This document shows, piece by piece, positions 1 to 7,531 of a stretch of DNA of 64,000 nt. The stretch comes from an uncultured Fibrobacterota bacterium (GTDB lineage Bacteria; Fibrobacterota; Fibrobacteria; Fibrobacterales; Fibrobacteraceae): the NCBI GenBank assembly GCA_903876665.1, contig CAIRAY010000125.1:20096-84095 (forward strand). Direction: 5' to 3'. Numbering within the stretch: the first letter of the stretch is position 1; every line of letters starts with the position of its first letter. Made by a program: the position numbers and the translations under genes. The notes below the pieces were generated by a model. That model saw only the letters and a program-made list of their open reading frames with translations, ran no database searches and was not told the DNA's origin.

Positions 1-818
1 ACATTGGCATCAATAGCAATATAGCCGGTATCCAATTGGGCGGAGGCACCATAGTTGTTGATCACATAGCACAGGGAGGTAGAAGAATTCGCTCCCATAA
101 AAAGGTATTCCCCCGAAGGCCAAATGCCGTTGTTGCCCCAGGTGCGGTCATCGGCATAGGTCAGAAAAAAGTTTGTGGCAAAGGTGCGGCTGGAATAAGT
201 GCTGTAGCCAAAGAAATTGACATTTCCATCCAGAGTGGTGTCGACACCCAGAAAAACGCGGCCTGTTGGTAGGCCATAGGAATTCAAGACTCCCTTGAGG
301 AGGCTATCGAGAAGGTCGTCGGGAGTTTGTTCGCTGGATTGGTCCAGGATGTTTCCGGTAGAGTCCATAGTCAAACGCAGTCCTTGTCTCCCGATCCGTC
401 CCGCAGCGATAATTTCCGTGGAACCGGAAGCATTGAAAAGAGCAAGAACTTGTACGGAGTCATTGTCCTGGGGGATTTCTACGGGGAACTGCCCGGAGAC
501 CGAAGCGGAGCTTGTAGCCGAGGAGGAGGATGCCCCAATGGAGCTGGTCCCGTCAATTCCAGAGGAAGGAATCGCAACGGGTGACCGGTAATCTTCATAA
601 TGACAAATGGTATCACCAAGAATGCGTGCCAAGCTATCCACCGCACGGCAGTCGGGGTCGTAACAATCGAAATTATTGTCGCCGTCATCATCCTCGCCGT
701 TGGTGCAAAGGGCTTTGGTGTTTTCGGGAGAGCCATTGGAATTGGGGTCGCTTCCTAGACAGGAGAACAACATCAAACCGGTGAAGGCGAAGCTTGCTAG
801 GACTAGGTTTCGGAACAT
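1..818 (-). CDS. Lipoprotein with Asp-rich metal-binding-like motif (3' end outside window)
   Basis: Open reading frame from an ATG at 818-816 running off the left edge, 272 codons visible without a stop. GGAGG lies 5 nt upstream of the ATG. The product starts with a lipoprotein signal peptide (lipobox LFSC), followed by CTNGEDDDGDNNFDCYDPDC, the C-x-DG-D-DGD-x-DC-D-DC pattern seen in putative calcium-binding segments of secreted proteins from delta-proteobacteria and Fibrobacterota. A Ser/Ala-rich linker (about residues 85-110) follows, then a globular region with no family I recognise. It is likely an outer-membrane-anchored surface protein. Function is unknown; lipoprotein status is well supported. 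Confidence 0.75.
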   Translation of the reverse strand, partial: MFRNLVLASFAFTGLMLFSCLGSDPNSNGSPENTKALCTNGEDDDGDNNFDCYDPDCRAVDSLARILGDTICHYEDYRSPVAIPSSGIDGTSSIGASSSSATSSASVSGQFPVEIPQDNDSVQVLALFNASGSTEIIAAGRIGRQGLRLTMDSTGNILDQSSEQTPDDLLDSLLKGVLNSYGLPTGRVFLGVDTTLDGNVNFFGYSTYSSRTFATNFFLTYADDRTWGNNGIWPSGEYLFMGANSSTSLCYVINNYGASAQLDTGYIAIDAN

Positions 819-1047
819 GGTGGCCTCCTCAAAGGGCGCTCGAGATGGAAAAAAGATAATCAAAAAAGGTATTCCTCGTTTGACTCCCCCCCCAGCAGGT
901 CAGGAAAATCAAGGGAGGAGTGAACCAGATAATCCCCCTCAAAAGCTAAAGGACCATGCGGGGAAAGGAAAGAAATCCCTTGAGGGTAAGCCTTCCCGGA
1001 TGTATTTTCAACTTCATTGTCCTTTGTTTTTTAATTCAGGATTGCCC

Positions 1048-1956
1048 ATGATCCAGCAAAATGACCCCTTTATGTGCCTGGTTGTGGAAGACGACCTCGA
1101 AGAAATTGAAATCCTGCGCCTGGCACTCAAAGAGAACAACAACGACAATAATTTCCAGATGACGGTGGCCCAATCCCTCCAGGAGGCCTTTGCCATTATG
1201 GATCGGCAGCCGGTCCATCTGGCCATTCTCGATCTGAACCTTCCCGACAGCCATGGCTTTGAGACCTTTCTGCAGTTTCAGGATAAGCACTTCGGCGTTC
1301 CCGTGGTCGTGGTCACCGGACATGAGGACGAGGAGCTTGCCTTGCGCGCCATCCGCATGGGCGCCCAGGATTACATTGCCAAGGGCGTGTTTCGCCCCGA
1401 GCTCACCATCCGCGCCATGCGTTTCGCCATTGAGCGGCATCGCATCATGGAGTCCTACATCGGAACTGCCATGCAGGACGAGCTCACCGGCCTCTACAAC
1501 CGTCGCGGATTCCTGGATTTTGCCGCCAAGCAGCTCCGCCTTTCGATCCGCAACGAAAAAGACCTGATTTTGCTCTATGTCGATCTCGACAACATGAAAC
1601 TTGTAAACGACAATTTTGGTCACCGAATGGGCGACCAGCTTCTCAAAGACACCGCCGAAATTTTGCGCAAGGCCCTGCGCGATACCGATATCATTGGGCG
1701 AATCGGGGGTGACGAATTTGTAGCCCTGGCCCTGGGTGCCGCCTCCGAATACACCGGAATCATTGTTACCCGGCTCATGCGGCTGATCAAAGAATTCAAC
1801 GAGGCCAATCAACGAAAATACAACATTGCCCTGAGCCTTGGCATTGCATCCTTCGATCCCCGTAGCCCCATAACCATCGAAGAACTGTTAAAACGTGCGG
1901 ACCAGGCCATGTACATGGACAAGCGCTCCCACAAAGACTGGGCCCAGCCCCGCTGA
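1048..1956 (+). CDS. Response regulator receiver-GGDEF diguanylate cyclase
   Basis: A 302-aa PleD/WspR-like protein. The receiver domain (about 8-125) has acidic residues E14-D15-D16, phosphoacceptor D62 in LAILDLNLPDS and the conserved Lys at 112. The GGDEF domain (about 140-300) has DELTGLYNRRGF and an intact GGDEF at 220-224, with an RxxD inhibitory site (R211-D214) five residues before it, so active and product-inhibited c-di-GMP synthesis is expected. The frame is open further upstream, but the segment before 1048 is low-complexity and non-conserved and the receiver begins right after this ATG. Only a weak AGGA precedes it. No partner kinase is adjacent. Confidence 0.9.
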   Translation: MIQQNDPFMCLVVEDDLEEIEILRLALKENNNDNNFQMTVAQSLQEAFAIMDRQPVHLAILDLNLPDSHGFETFLQFQDKHFGVPVVVVTGHEDEELALRAIRMGAQDYIAKGVFRPELTIRAMRFAIERHRIMESYIGTAMQDELTGLYNRRGFLDFAAKQLRLSIRNEKDLILLYVDLDNMKLVNDNFGHRMGDQLLKDTAEILRKALRDTDIIGRIGGDEFVALALGAASEYTGIIVTRLMRLIKEFNEANQRKYNIALSLGIASFDPRSPITIEELLKRADQAMYMDKRSHKDWAQPR

Positions 1957-1981
1957 CAAAATTTTTACGCTTTGCTAGCAT
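1953..1981 (+). promoter_or_regulatory. Predicted sigma70-type promoter of the cobalamin operon
   Basis: CTGACA (1953-1958), a 17-bp spacer, then TAGCAT (1976-1981). The expected transcript start, near 1988, falls just before the first conserved base of the cobalamin riboswitch. It overlaps the end of the upstream GGDEF gene. Confidence 0.5.
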
Positions 1982-1989
1982 TGCCTCCG

Positions 1990-2182
1990 TAATCGCTGCA
2001 GGTGCCCGGAAGGGCGAAGCAGGCGCCGGAATCATCCGGCACCCGTGAAGGGAATCCCGTGTAAATCGGGGACGGTCCCGCCGCTGTAAGAGGCTACGAA
2101 ACGGCAATCGCCACTGGGAATAAAACCCCGGGAAGGCGCCGGAGTAGGTTGATCCTCGAGTCAGAAGAACTGCCCGCAGCCA
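1990..2182 (+). ncRNA. Cobalamin (AdoCbl) riboswitch aptamer
   Basis: Conserved cobalamin-riboswitch blocks occur in the right order: CAGGTGCC near 1999, GAAGGGAATC near 2048, a GTAAATCGGGGACGGTCCCGC-like B12-box region, CCGCTGTAA near 2079, CCACTGGGAA near 2111, GGGAAGGCGCC near 2129 and AGTCAGAAGAACTGCCCGC near 2160. It lies directly upstream of a TonB-dependent receptor and a cobalamin salvage cluster, the usual target of this class. Binding of adenosylcobalamin is expected to reduce expression of the downstream genes. Confidence 0.93.
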
Positions 2183-2184
2183 AA

Positions 2185-2282
2185 GGATGTCGAGAACGGT
2201 CCGTGGAAGATCGTCTGTGCCCGAGGCTCGGGTTCCTTCGTGAACCGTTCTCGCATCCCAAACCCGGTTGAGGTTCGGATGC
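2185..2282 (+). promoter_or_regulatory. Riboswitch expression platform with two mutually exclusive helices over the btuB start
   Basis: GGATG-t-CGAGAACGGT (2185-2200) pairs with ACCGTTCTCG-CATCC (2244-2258), a 15-bp helix with one bulge. Alternatively GCATCC (2253-2258) pairs with GGATGC (2277-2282), which contains the btuB ATG, while AACC just downstream can pair with GGTT overlapping the GAGG ribosome site at 2270-2273. The helices share bases 2253-2258 and cannot coexist. No U-tract follows, so control of translation initiation fits better than termination. The pairings are read from sequence; the switching is inference. Confidence 0.55.
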
Positions 2283-4303
2283 GTCAGTTTGACTCAAAAT
2301 CCTGCATTTTTCTGTTATCCTTTTTAGGGATAGTTGCTGGTGCTAATGCACAGGTTCCTGCCGACACTGCCGGGGCCAATGCCTTGCCTGCAACCGAGGT
2401 CCGTACCCAAATCAACCCCATCGACCAGGTGGGCCCTGCGCCCATCGTCCTGAAGCCCGCGGACTGGGAAGGGTCGGGCCTAGGCCTTGCGGATTTGCTG
2501 GCAACGCAAGCGGGCATGCACACTCGGCGCATGGGAGGCATGGGGAGTTTTCAGGCGGTTTCCATCCGAGGCGTGGCGGCCAACAAGGTCGTCGTCTGCA
2601 TTGATGGAATTCCTTTGGCCGAAAACCATGGAGCCGCCTTTAACTTGGGATCGGTGGACCTGAACCAGCTCGAACGGGTGGAGGTTTTCAAGGGTACTGT
2701 GCCGGCGGCCTTTGGGGGCAACGGACTGGGAGGCGCCATCAATTTGGTCACCCGCAAAAAAGTGGGTCAGGCGGGTAAGGTCCAGGCCTCCTACGGAAGC
2801 CACAACACCGGCGAAGCATCCCTTACCCTGGGAAGCAACTTGACCGATTCCCTGCGTTGGAATTCCTCCGTTTCTTGGCGGTTTTCGGACAACGATTATA
2901 AATATTATGACCGCAATGGCACCCCCTATAATCATGAGGACGACACGACCCGGACCCAGTCCAACGCGCGCTTCAATCAATTCAGTGGGAGCCATGGCTG
3001 GAGTCTCATCCGCAAAAGCGGAGAGCTTCGTCTTAACTTGGGGCATTCCCAGGAATCGGGTGGAATTCCCGGCACAGAATCCCAACACACCCATGTGGCC
3101 GGATTCGACCAGCAGTTTGTGGCTTCGCGCCTCACGTGGCTCAACCGGCCTTGGGGCACCGGACTTCGCCTGGAGGCGGAATTGGGTGCCCGTCTGGGCA
3201 AAGACCTGTTCCATTGGTCCAACGGGATTGACGGCCTAGGGTACAGCGTAGGTGACCCGAATTATCAGGAAATTGGATCTCGTAGTCTCAAAGCGGACGG
3301 GGCCTTGCGCCTTTTTGGAGAATGGAACGAGCCCTATGGATTCGAATCGCACCTTTCGGGATTTGCTGAACAGCTGGACCCCAGGGACCATCCCGCCACC
3401 TTGAATTCCTGGCAATGGCGTCTGCAACGCCACTCCCTCACCAGTGCTACAGAAGCATCCTGGGCCCCTCAATCCTGGATGGCTTTGCGGATGCATTACC
3501 AGGCCACCGCCCAAATCGATCACAACTCCGGTGGGGTTTTACGCACAACATTTCCAGATACCATGGAGGCCGAAGCGGACAGCCGAATGGCGCAGGCCTT
3601 GCAAGGTTCCTTGCGCTGGGGAAAACCAACGTTCCCCTTTCATGTCTCCGTTTCTGGAGGTCACCACTACCGGATCCCTGAGCTACGGGAGCAGTACAGC
3701 ACGGGCATGGGCATAGTCGCCAATCCTGATCTAAAGCCAGAATCCGGAGAAAAAGTGGAGCTTGCCGGGGAGTACGAGGTCAAAAAGACGCGCCTGCAAA
3801 TCGCCCTGTTCTGGAATCAGTCCCGAAATGGGATATATTATGTCAATAGTGCGGGATTGTCCAAGCCCATGAACCTGACTCGCAACGATAATCTGGGATG
3901 CGAACTGGATTTCCATTCCCAGCCCTTGCTTTGGTTGGATGTATCTGCGCAGGCAACTTTGCAGAATCCACGCAACCAGTCTCCTCTGGGCGCCTATTTG
4001 GGAAAGCTCACTCCCAATGAACCCCAATTATCCACCGGATCTGAATTCACTTTGCGCCTAGGTCCAAAATGGGACGTGGGCCTGCGTGCCGAATGGCGTT
4101 CCGAAGTGTTTAGGGACCCGGCCAACCAAATGAGAATCGCACCCCAGGAAGGAATCCATTCCACGGTGTCCTTTAAGCCCTGGAAGCAAGGGGTGCTCCG
4201 ATTCAGCGCCACCAACTTGACCGGGGTGGAATACCAGGATGTGTATTCTGCTTATCCCACTCCGGGCCGTCAATATTTTATTCATCTCACCCAAACTTTT
4301 TAA
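2279..4303 (+). CDS. btuB: TonB-dependent outer-membrane cobalamin receptor
   Basis: A 674-aa TonB-dependent receptor. A signal peptide (cleavage near ANA-QVPAD) is followed by a plug domain (about 50-180, with SIRGVAANKVVVCIDGIP, RVEVFKGTVPAAFGG and GGAINLVTR) and a beta-barrel ending in the aromatic residue typical of outer-membrane proteins (HLTQTF). The start at 2279 is chosen because GAGG lies 5 nt upstream and the signal peptide begins there; an in-frame ATG at 2240 would add 13 residues inside the riboswitch platform. The cobalamin riboswitch directly upstream and the salvage genes downstream identify the substrate as a corrinoid. The next gene follows after 25 nt. Confidence 0.9.
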   Translation: MRQFDSKSCIFLLSFLGIVAGANAQVPADTAGANALPATEVRTQINPIDQVGPAPIVLKPADWEGSGLGLADLLATQAGMHTRRMGGMGSFQAVSIRGVAANKVVVCIDGIPLAENHGAAFNLGSVDLNQLERVEVFKGTVPAAFGGNGLGGAINLVTRKKVGQAGKVQASYGSHNTGEASLTLGSNLTDSLRWNSSVSWRFSDNDYKYYDRNGTPYNHEDDTTRTQSNARFNQFSGSHGWSLIRKSGELRLNLGHSQESGGIPGTESQHTHVAGFDQQFVASRLTWLNRPWGTGLRLEAELGARLGKDLFHWSNGIDGLGYSVGDPNYQEIGSRSLKADGALRLFGEWNEPYGFESHLSGFAEQLDPRDHPATLNSWQWRLQRHSLTSATEASWAPQSWMALRMHYQATAQIDHNSGGVLRTTFPDTMEAEADSRMAQALQGSLRWGKPTFPFHVSVSGGHHYRIPELREQYSTGMGIVANPDLKPESGEKVELAGEYEVKKTRLQIALFWNQSRNGIYYVNSAGLSKPMNLTRNDNLGCELDFHSQPLLWLDVSAQATLQNPRNQSPLGAYLGKLTPNEPQLSTGSEFTLRLGPKWDVGLRAEWRSEVFRDPANQMRIAPQEGIHSTVSFKPWKQGVLRFSATNLTGVEYQDVYSAYPTPGRQYFIHLTQTF

Positions 4304-4328
4304 CAAAAAAACGCACCAAGGAACAACC

Positions 4329-5432
4329 ATGAAAAAAAAACTTCTTCTCCCTCTGGGAATTGCCTCCAGCCTGCTCCTCTCAGGCTGTCTGTTTGATTCC
4401 GATTCCACCGACAACAAGGTCAGCACTTTGACCCAAAATTCCGTGGTGGCGGTTTTTACTTCCGACTACACATCGGGAGCCATGCGCTGGCTGGACAGCA
4501 ACCAGCTGGCCGATGACTCGCTTCAGTTCAATCAGGATTCGCGTATCCATGCTGGGGGTCAATACATCTATGTGCTGGAGCGCTTTGGCGCAGACAACCT
4601 GGTGCGGGTCGATGCCGCAAAACTTGGGATCGGTGATGCAGCGGTCGAGTACCAAAAATCCCTAGGTGCGGGAGCCAATCCGGAAGATGTGGCCATTGTC
4701 AGTAGCTCCCTGGGTTGGCTCGCTTTAAGTGGTCGTGGCTATTTGCTGAAGTTCAACCCGGCGACTGGCCTTGCCATGGACAGTATTGATATTTCGGCAT
4801 ACTCCCAGGACTCAACGCCCTCTCCCCAAGCTGTCGCCCTGGCGCTGTATGGCGATACCTTGTGTGTAGTGCTCCAGCGCCTTACAAGTTGGAGTCCAAA
4901 TCACCCAGGCCTGTTGTTGCTTTTGGATGCAAATAAAGGTTCTATAATGGATACTATTGCTCTTTTGGGGCATAATCCAGGCGAAATCGTGCTTGAGGAC
5001 GGAAAGCTTTATGTGGCCAATAGCGGCGATTTGATGAACAGCGAGCTTGACGATACCAGGAGCCTCGATGTGGTGGACCTAAAAACGGGTTCCGTGAAAG
5101 TACTTTCCACCTCTGTCGCACTGGGGGGTGGCCCCTCCGGCCTGACTCTCGACCAAAAAAATCAGGTTCTTTACACGAGCGTGTATAAGGGATGGGGCGA
5201 AACCACCGTGGCCAAGGTATCCCTCACGGATGGGAAGGTCATCACCGCCAAGTTGCCGGGTGTTTCCAATGGATTTGGCGGAGTGGCTTTTGACAACAAG
5301 ACCCAAATTCTGTATGTGGGAGAACAGGACCAAACCCTTGCGGGAGTAAAGTCCTGGGATGGGGATTCCCTTCGGGTCGTTTCCTCCCCCAAGGTCCTCC
5401 CGCCCACCGGTTTTGCTATCGCAAACTGGTAA
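4329..5432 (+). CDS. YncE/BtuG-like beta-propeller surface lipoprotein
   Basis: A 367-aa lipoprotein (signal peptide with lipobox LLSGC, then an Asp/Ser stretch). AAGGAA lies a few nt before the ATG at 4329. Repeating strands with VYVxxxxxxxLxVVDxxTG-like blocks (LYVANSGDL, LDVVDLKTGSVK, LDQKNQVLYTSVY, VAFDNKTQILYVGE) indicate a YncE/NHL-type beta-propeller. In Bacteroides the analogous BtuG is a propeller lipoprotein that sits on BtuB and captures B12. Position immediately after btuB under one riboswitch supports the same job here. Fold and lipoprotein status are seen; B12 binding is inferred. Confidence 0.7.
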   Translation: MKKKLLLPLGIASSLLLSGCLFDSDSTDNKVSTLTQNSVVAVFTSDYTSGAMRWLDSNQLADDSLQFNQDSRIHAGGQYIYVLERFGADNLVRVDAAKLGIGDAAVEYQKSLGAGANPEDVAIVSSSLGWLALSGRGYLLKFNPATGLAMDSIDISAYSQDSTPSPQAVALALYGDTLCVVLQRLTSWSPNHPGLLLLLDANKGSIMDTIALLGHNPGEIVLEDGKLYVANSGDLMNSELDDTRSLDVVDLKTGSVKVLSTSVALGGGPSGLTLDQKNQVLYTSVYKGWGETTVAKVSLTDGKVITAKLPGVSNGFGGVAFDNKTQILYVGEQDQTLAGVKSWDGDSLRVVSSPKVLPPTGFAIANW

Positions 5433-5433
5433 T

Positions 5434-6312
5434 TCAGTTCAAAGGCGTCCACCGATAACTATTGGTTGCTCCATCGAAAAGACAAATCACCAAGGCGTCT
5501 GTTCCATCTGCGGTGTAAAAGGCCTTGCGGAAAATCATCTGCCCGCGGACCGTTGCTCCACAGTAGGAAATGGGAAACCCGTCGCCAAAGGAGTGAGGCA
5601 CAAACTTGAGGGTGCTCAAGCTGTCGGAGTGCAGATCCCCTTTGCTGTCAAAGCGGGCAAAGTCCGTGGCCGACAGGATTCCGTTACGGGAAGTGGTGGC
5701 GGTGCGTTCCGCTACGGCTTTGGTGCTATCTCCCGAAAACATGAGGTGGGGGCTGTGCACATGGGTCAGGGCAGAATCCATTTGCAACGCCCGAATCGAA
5801 TCCAGCTCACCGGAGACTCGCAAGAGCAGGGTGTCAGAACGAATTTCCAGCACCAAGTTTCCACTGGTGGCCAGAGTGATTTCGTCCTTGAGGCCATTGA
5901 GGCTCCGGACTGCGAGCCCTGGCCCTATTCCTGCAGTGGGAAGCACCGTGTCGCTGACCGCCGCGGCGCTCCAGGCTTTGACCGCGCCCGTGAGCGCGAC
6001 TCGGCCCGTCATGGTCTGTCCATCCAGCTTCACCTCCACATAGGCGGGTTTTCCGGACACCAGGGGCAAGGGAATGGAGTCTCCCAGACGGGCCTGGTAA
6101 AAGCCATCCAACACCGCAATGGAATCGCACTCGCTCCAGACCTGCGTGCCTCCCGTCGGAGTCTCAAAAATGCTGAAGCAGGCCAAATGGTTTCCGTCCG
6201 AAGCCCGCTGCCCCGAGGGCTGCAGCAGGAGACCCTGCACGCTGAGCCAGTTTCCGGGATTTCCTGCGAAGAGCGTGCTTATGCTCAATACACACAACAT
6301 CAATATTTTCAT
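5434..6312 (-). CDS. Secreted protein of unknown function with NGLKDEITLAT repeat-type motif
   Basis: A 292-aa protein with an N-terminal signal peptide (MKILMLCVLSISTLFAG). The middle segment SLNGLKDEITLATSG-NLVLEIRSDTLLLRVSG resembles the short motif found in many bacterial tail-fibre-like or surface repeat proteins (LNGLxDxVTLAAGxNxxI). The N-terminal half resembles small beta-sandwich domains, with pairs such as VEVKLDGQTMTGRVAL. It follows the gene at 6316-6723 by 3 nt, with the ribosome site inside that gene's end, so the two form an operon. Its stop is one base from the stop of the BtuG-like gene (convergent). No function is claimed. Confidence 0.65.
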   Translation of the reverse strand: MKILMLCVLSISTLFAGNPGNWLSVQGLLLQPSGQRASDGNHLACFSIFETPTGGTQVWSECDSIAVLDGFYQARLGDSIPLPLVSGKPAYVEVKLDGQTMTGRVALTGAVKAWSAAAVSDTVLPTAGIGPGLAVRSLNGLKDEITLATSGNLVLEIRSDTLLLRVSGELDSIRALQMDSALTHVHSPHLMFSGDSTKAVAERTATTSRNGILSATDFARFDSKGDLHSDSLSTLKFVPHSFGDGFPISYCGATVRGQMIFRKAFYTADGTDALVICLFDGATNSYRWTPLN

Positions 6313-6315
6313 TTT

Positions 6316-6723
6316 TCACTTCTCCTGCGGGTTGTTACCCGTTTCGATACAATGCATTTTCAAAAGGGCCTGATGCTTGATGCGAAGGGACTCGTGGCCC
6401 GCCGAGCTTCCATTGACCCGATGAAGGTCCATCGAAGTGCCGGTGCAGAGGCCCAATTGGCCTTGTCGCTTATTGGAGCGGGATTCTATGCCCACAACCG
6501 GTCCCACATGGGGCGCAAATACGCCTCCCACCGAAAGCCCCCCGGATTCTCCGTCGGGCATCCAATACCCGGTCAGGGGACCCACCCAGATTTTTGTGTG
6601 CAACGACCCGAGATTCAAGGTTTCCGACCCGAATCCCGCCGCCATCAAGGTGGCACTGGCATCGCAGGCGATCCCGGTCATCCCAATCAGGCAAAATTTT
6701 CTTATCCAGTTTCCAAAATGCAT
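6316..6723 (-). CDS. Small secreted hypothetical protein
   Basis: A 135-aa product. The start at 6723 is preceded by GGAGG with 5-nt spacing; longer in-frame starts lack a ribosome site. It has a signal-peptide-like N-terminus (MHFGNWIRKFCLIGMTGIACDASA) and a Gly-rich body with alternating hydrophobics (GGLSVGGVFAPHVGPVVGIES), compatible with a small beta-rich or outer-membrane protein. I do not recognise a family. It is translationally coupled to the next gene (5434-6312) and encoded against the flow of the cobalamin operon. Confidence 0.55.
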   Translation of the reverse strand: MHFGNWIRKFCLIGMTGIACDASATLMAAGFGSETLNLGSLHTKIWVGPLTGYWMPDGESGGLSVGGVFAPHVGPVVGIESRSNKRQGQLGLCTGTSMDLHRVNGSSAGHESLRIKHQALLKMHCIETGNNPQEK

Positions 6724-6812
6724 GGAAACCTCCATTGTTTCATAACCCCAACTCGGGGCTATGAAAGTATTGGACGAAGCAAAGCCAAAACCTGTACCCC
6801 CCAACCAGGAAT

Positions 6813-6818
6813 TATATT
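6813..6818 (+). promoter_or_regulatory. -10-like TATATT, 6 nt before the adenosyltransferase ATG
   Basis: TATATT ends 6 nt before the ATG at 6825 and no Shine-Dalgarno is present, suggesting a leaderless transcript. No convincing -35 at 16-18 bp. Confidence 0.35.
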
Positions 6819-6824
6819 CCATCT

Positions 6825-7418
6825 ATGGCACTAAACATCAATCGCATATATACACGTAGTGGCGACAAGGGTCTGACGAGCCTTGCTTCCGGAGAACGCG
6901 TTCCCAAGCACCATCCGCGTTTGGAAAGTTACGGGACATCGGATGAACTTTGTTGCTTGGTCGGTCGCTTACGCACCCAGCTTGCGCAGGGGGCCACGGA
7001 AAAATGCCGGGCGACTACCGAGGAAATGCTGGCCACCATTCAGGATCGGCTTTTCGACTTGGGGACCATGCTGGCTACTCCCCTAGGCAAGGAATGGCCG
7101 GGAATGCCCGCCGTGAACCAGGCCGATGTGGACCAGCTTGAAACCTGGATCGATTTGCTGAATGCGGATCTCGCTCCCCTGACCTCCTTTGTATTGCCTG
7201 GGGGCTCGTTTTTGAACTGTGACGCCCATTTGGCGCGCGCCGTTTGCCGGAGGCTGGAGCGGGTCCTTTGTGGTCTGGGCGAACTGGACATTGAGGTTTC
7301 GCCACTCGCGCTAGCCTGGGTCAACCGGCTTTCGGACTTGTTGTTTGTGCTTTCGCGTTGGTATGCCTGGCAAGAGGGGATTCCCGAATACCTTTGGAGC
7401 CAGAGAAAGGGATCATGA
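6825..7418 (+). CDS. pduO: PduO-type cob(I)alamin adenosyltransferase
   Basis: A 197-aa protein of the PduO/MMAB family, which transfers the 5'-deoxyadenosyl group of ATP to cob(I)alamin or cobinamide (EC 2.5.1.17), in the cytoplasm, as a trimer. Family motifs are YTRSGDKGLTSL (residues 10-21, ATP-binding loop), RLESYGTSDEL (about 32-42), FVLPGGSFLNCDAHLARAVC-RRLER (about 125-150) and WVNRLSDLLFVLSR near the C-terminus. TSDEL replaces the commoner TVDEL. Length is normal. It starts the second half of the cobalamin cluster and probably supplies adenosylated corrinoid to CbiZ and CbiB. It likely has its own promoter. Confidence 0.92.
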   Translation: MALNINRIYTRSGDKGLTSLASGERVPKHHPRLESYGTSDELCCLVGRLRTQLAQGATEKCRATTEEMLATIQDRLFDLGTMLATPLGKEWPGMPAVNQADVDQLETWIDLLNADLAPLTSFVLPGGSFLNCDAHLARAVCRRLERVLCGLGELDIEVSPLALAWVNRLSDLLFVLSRWYAWQEGIPEYLWSQRKGS

Positions 7419-7449
7419 AGGGATTACGACCCCATTTTTGGAATGCCTT

Positions 7450-7520
7450 GTCATGTCAAAACTCATCGTGTCATGGCCCATCGTGTCATGGCCGGAACGG
7501 CCATCACCGCACCGGGGCGG
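7450..7520 (+). repeat. Interspersed palindromic repeat (GTCATGGCCGGAACGGCCATCACC type)
   Basis: Contains GTCATGGCCGGAACGGCCATCAC, whose core TGGCCG-GAA-CGGCCA forms a hairpin, preceded by two partial copies (CATCGTGTCATGGCC and similar). The same sequence with one change occurs near 36716. It separates pduO from the btuF-like gene; translation through it would give a Cys/His-rich nonsense leader. Confidence 0.65.
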
Positions 7521-7531
7521 GACGAATTTGT

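Noticed and set aside
1036..1812. A 258-codon minus-strand frame over the receiver-GGDEF gene
   Set aside because: Antisense shadow of a gene with intact catalytic motifs.
5359..6834. A 491-codon open frame on the plus strand antisense to the two secreted-protein genes
   Set aside because: No ribosome site, signal or motif; the minus-strand genes have signal peptides, good ribosome sites and a 3-nt operon gap.
7415..7531. N-terminal extension of the BtuF-like protein from the ATG overlapping the pduO stop
   Set aside because: It would place a translated palindromic repeat before the lipoprotein signal peptide.
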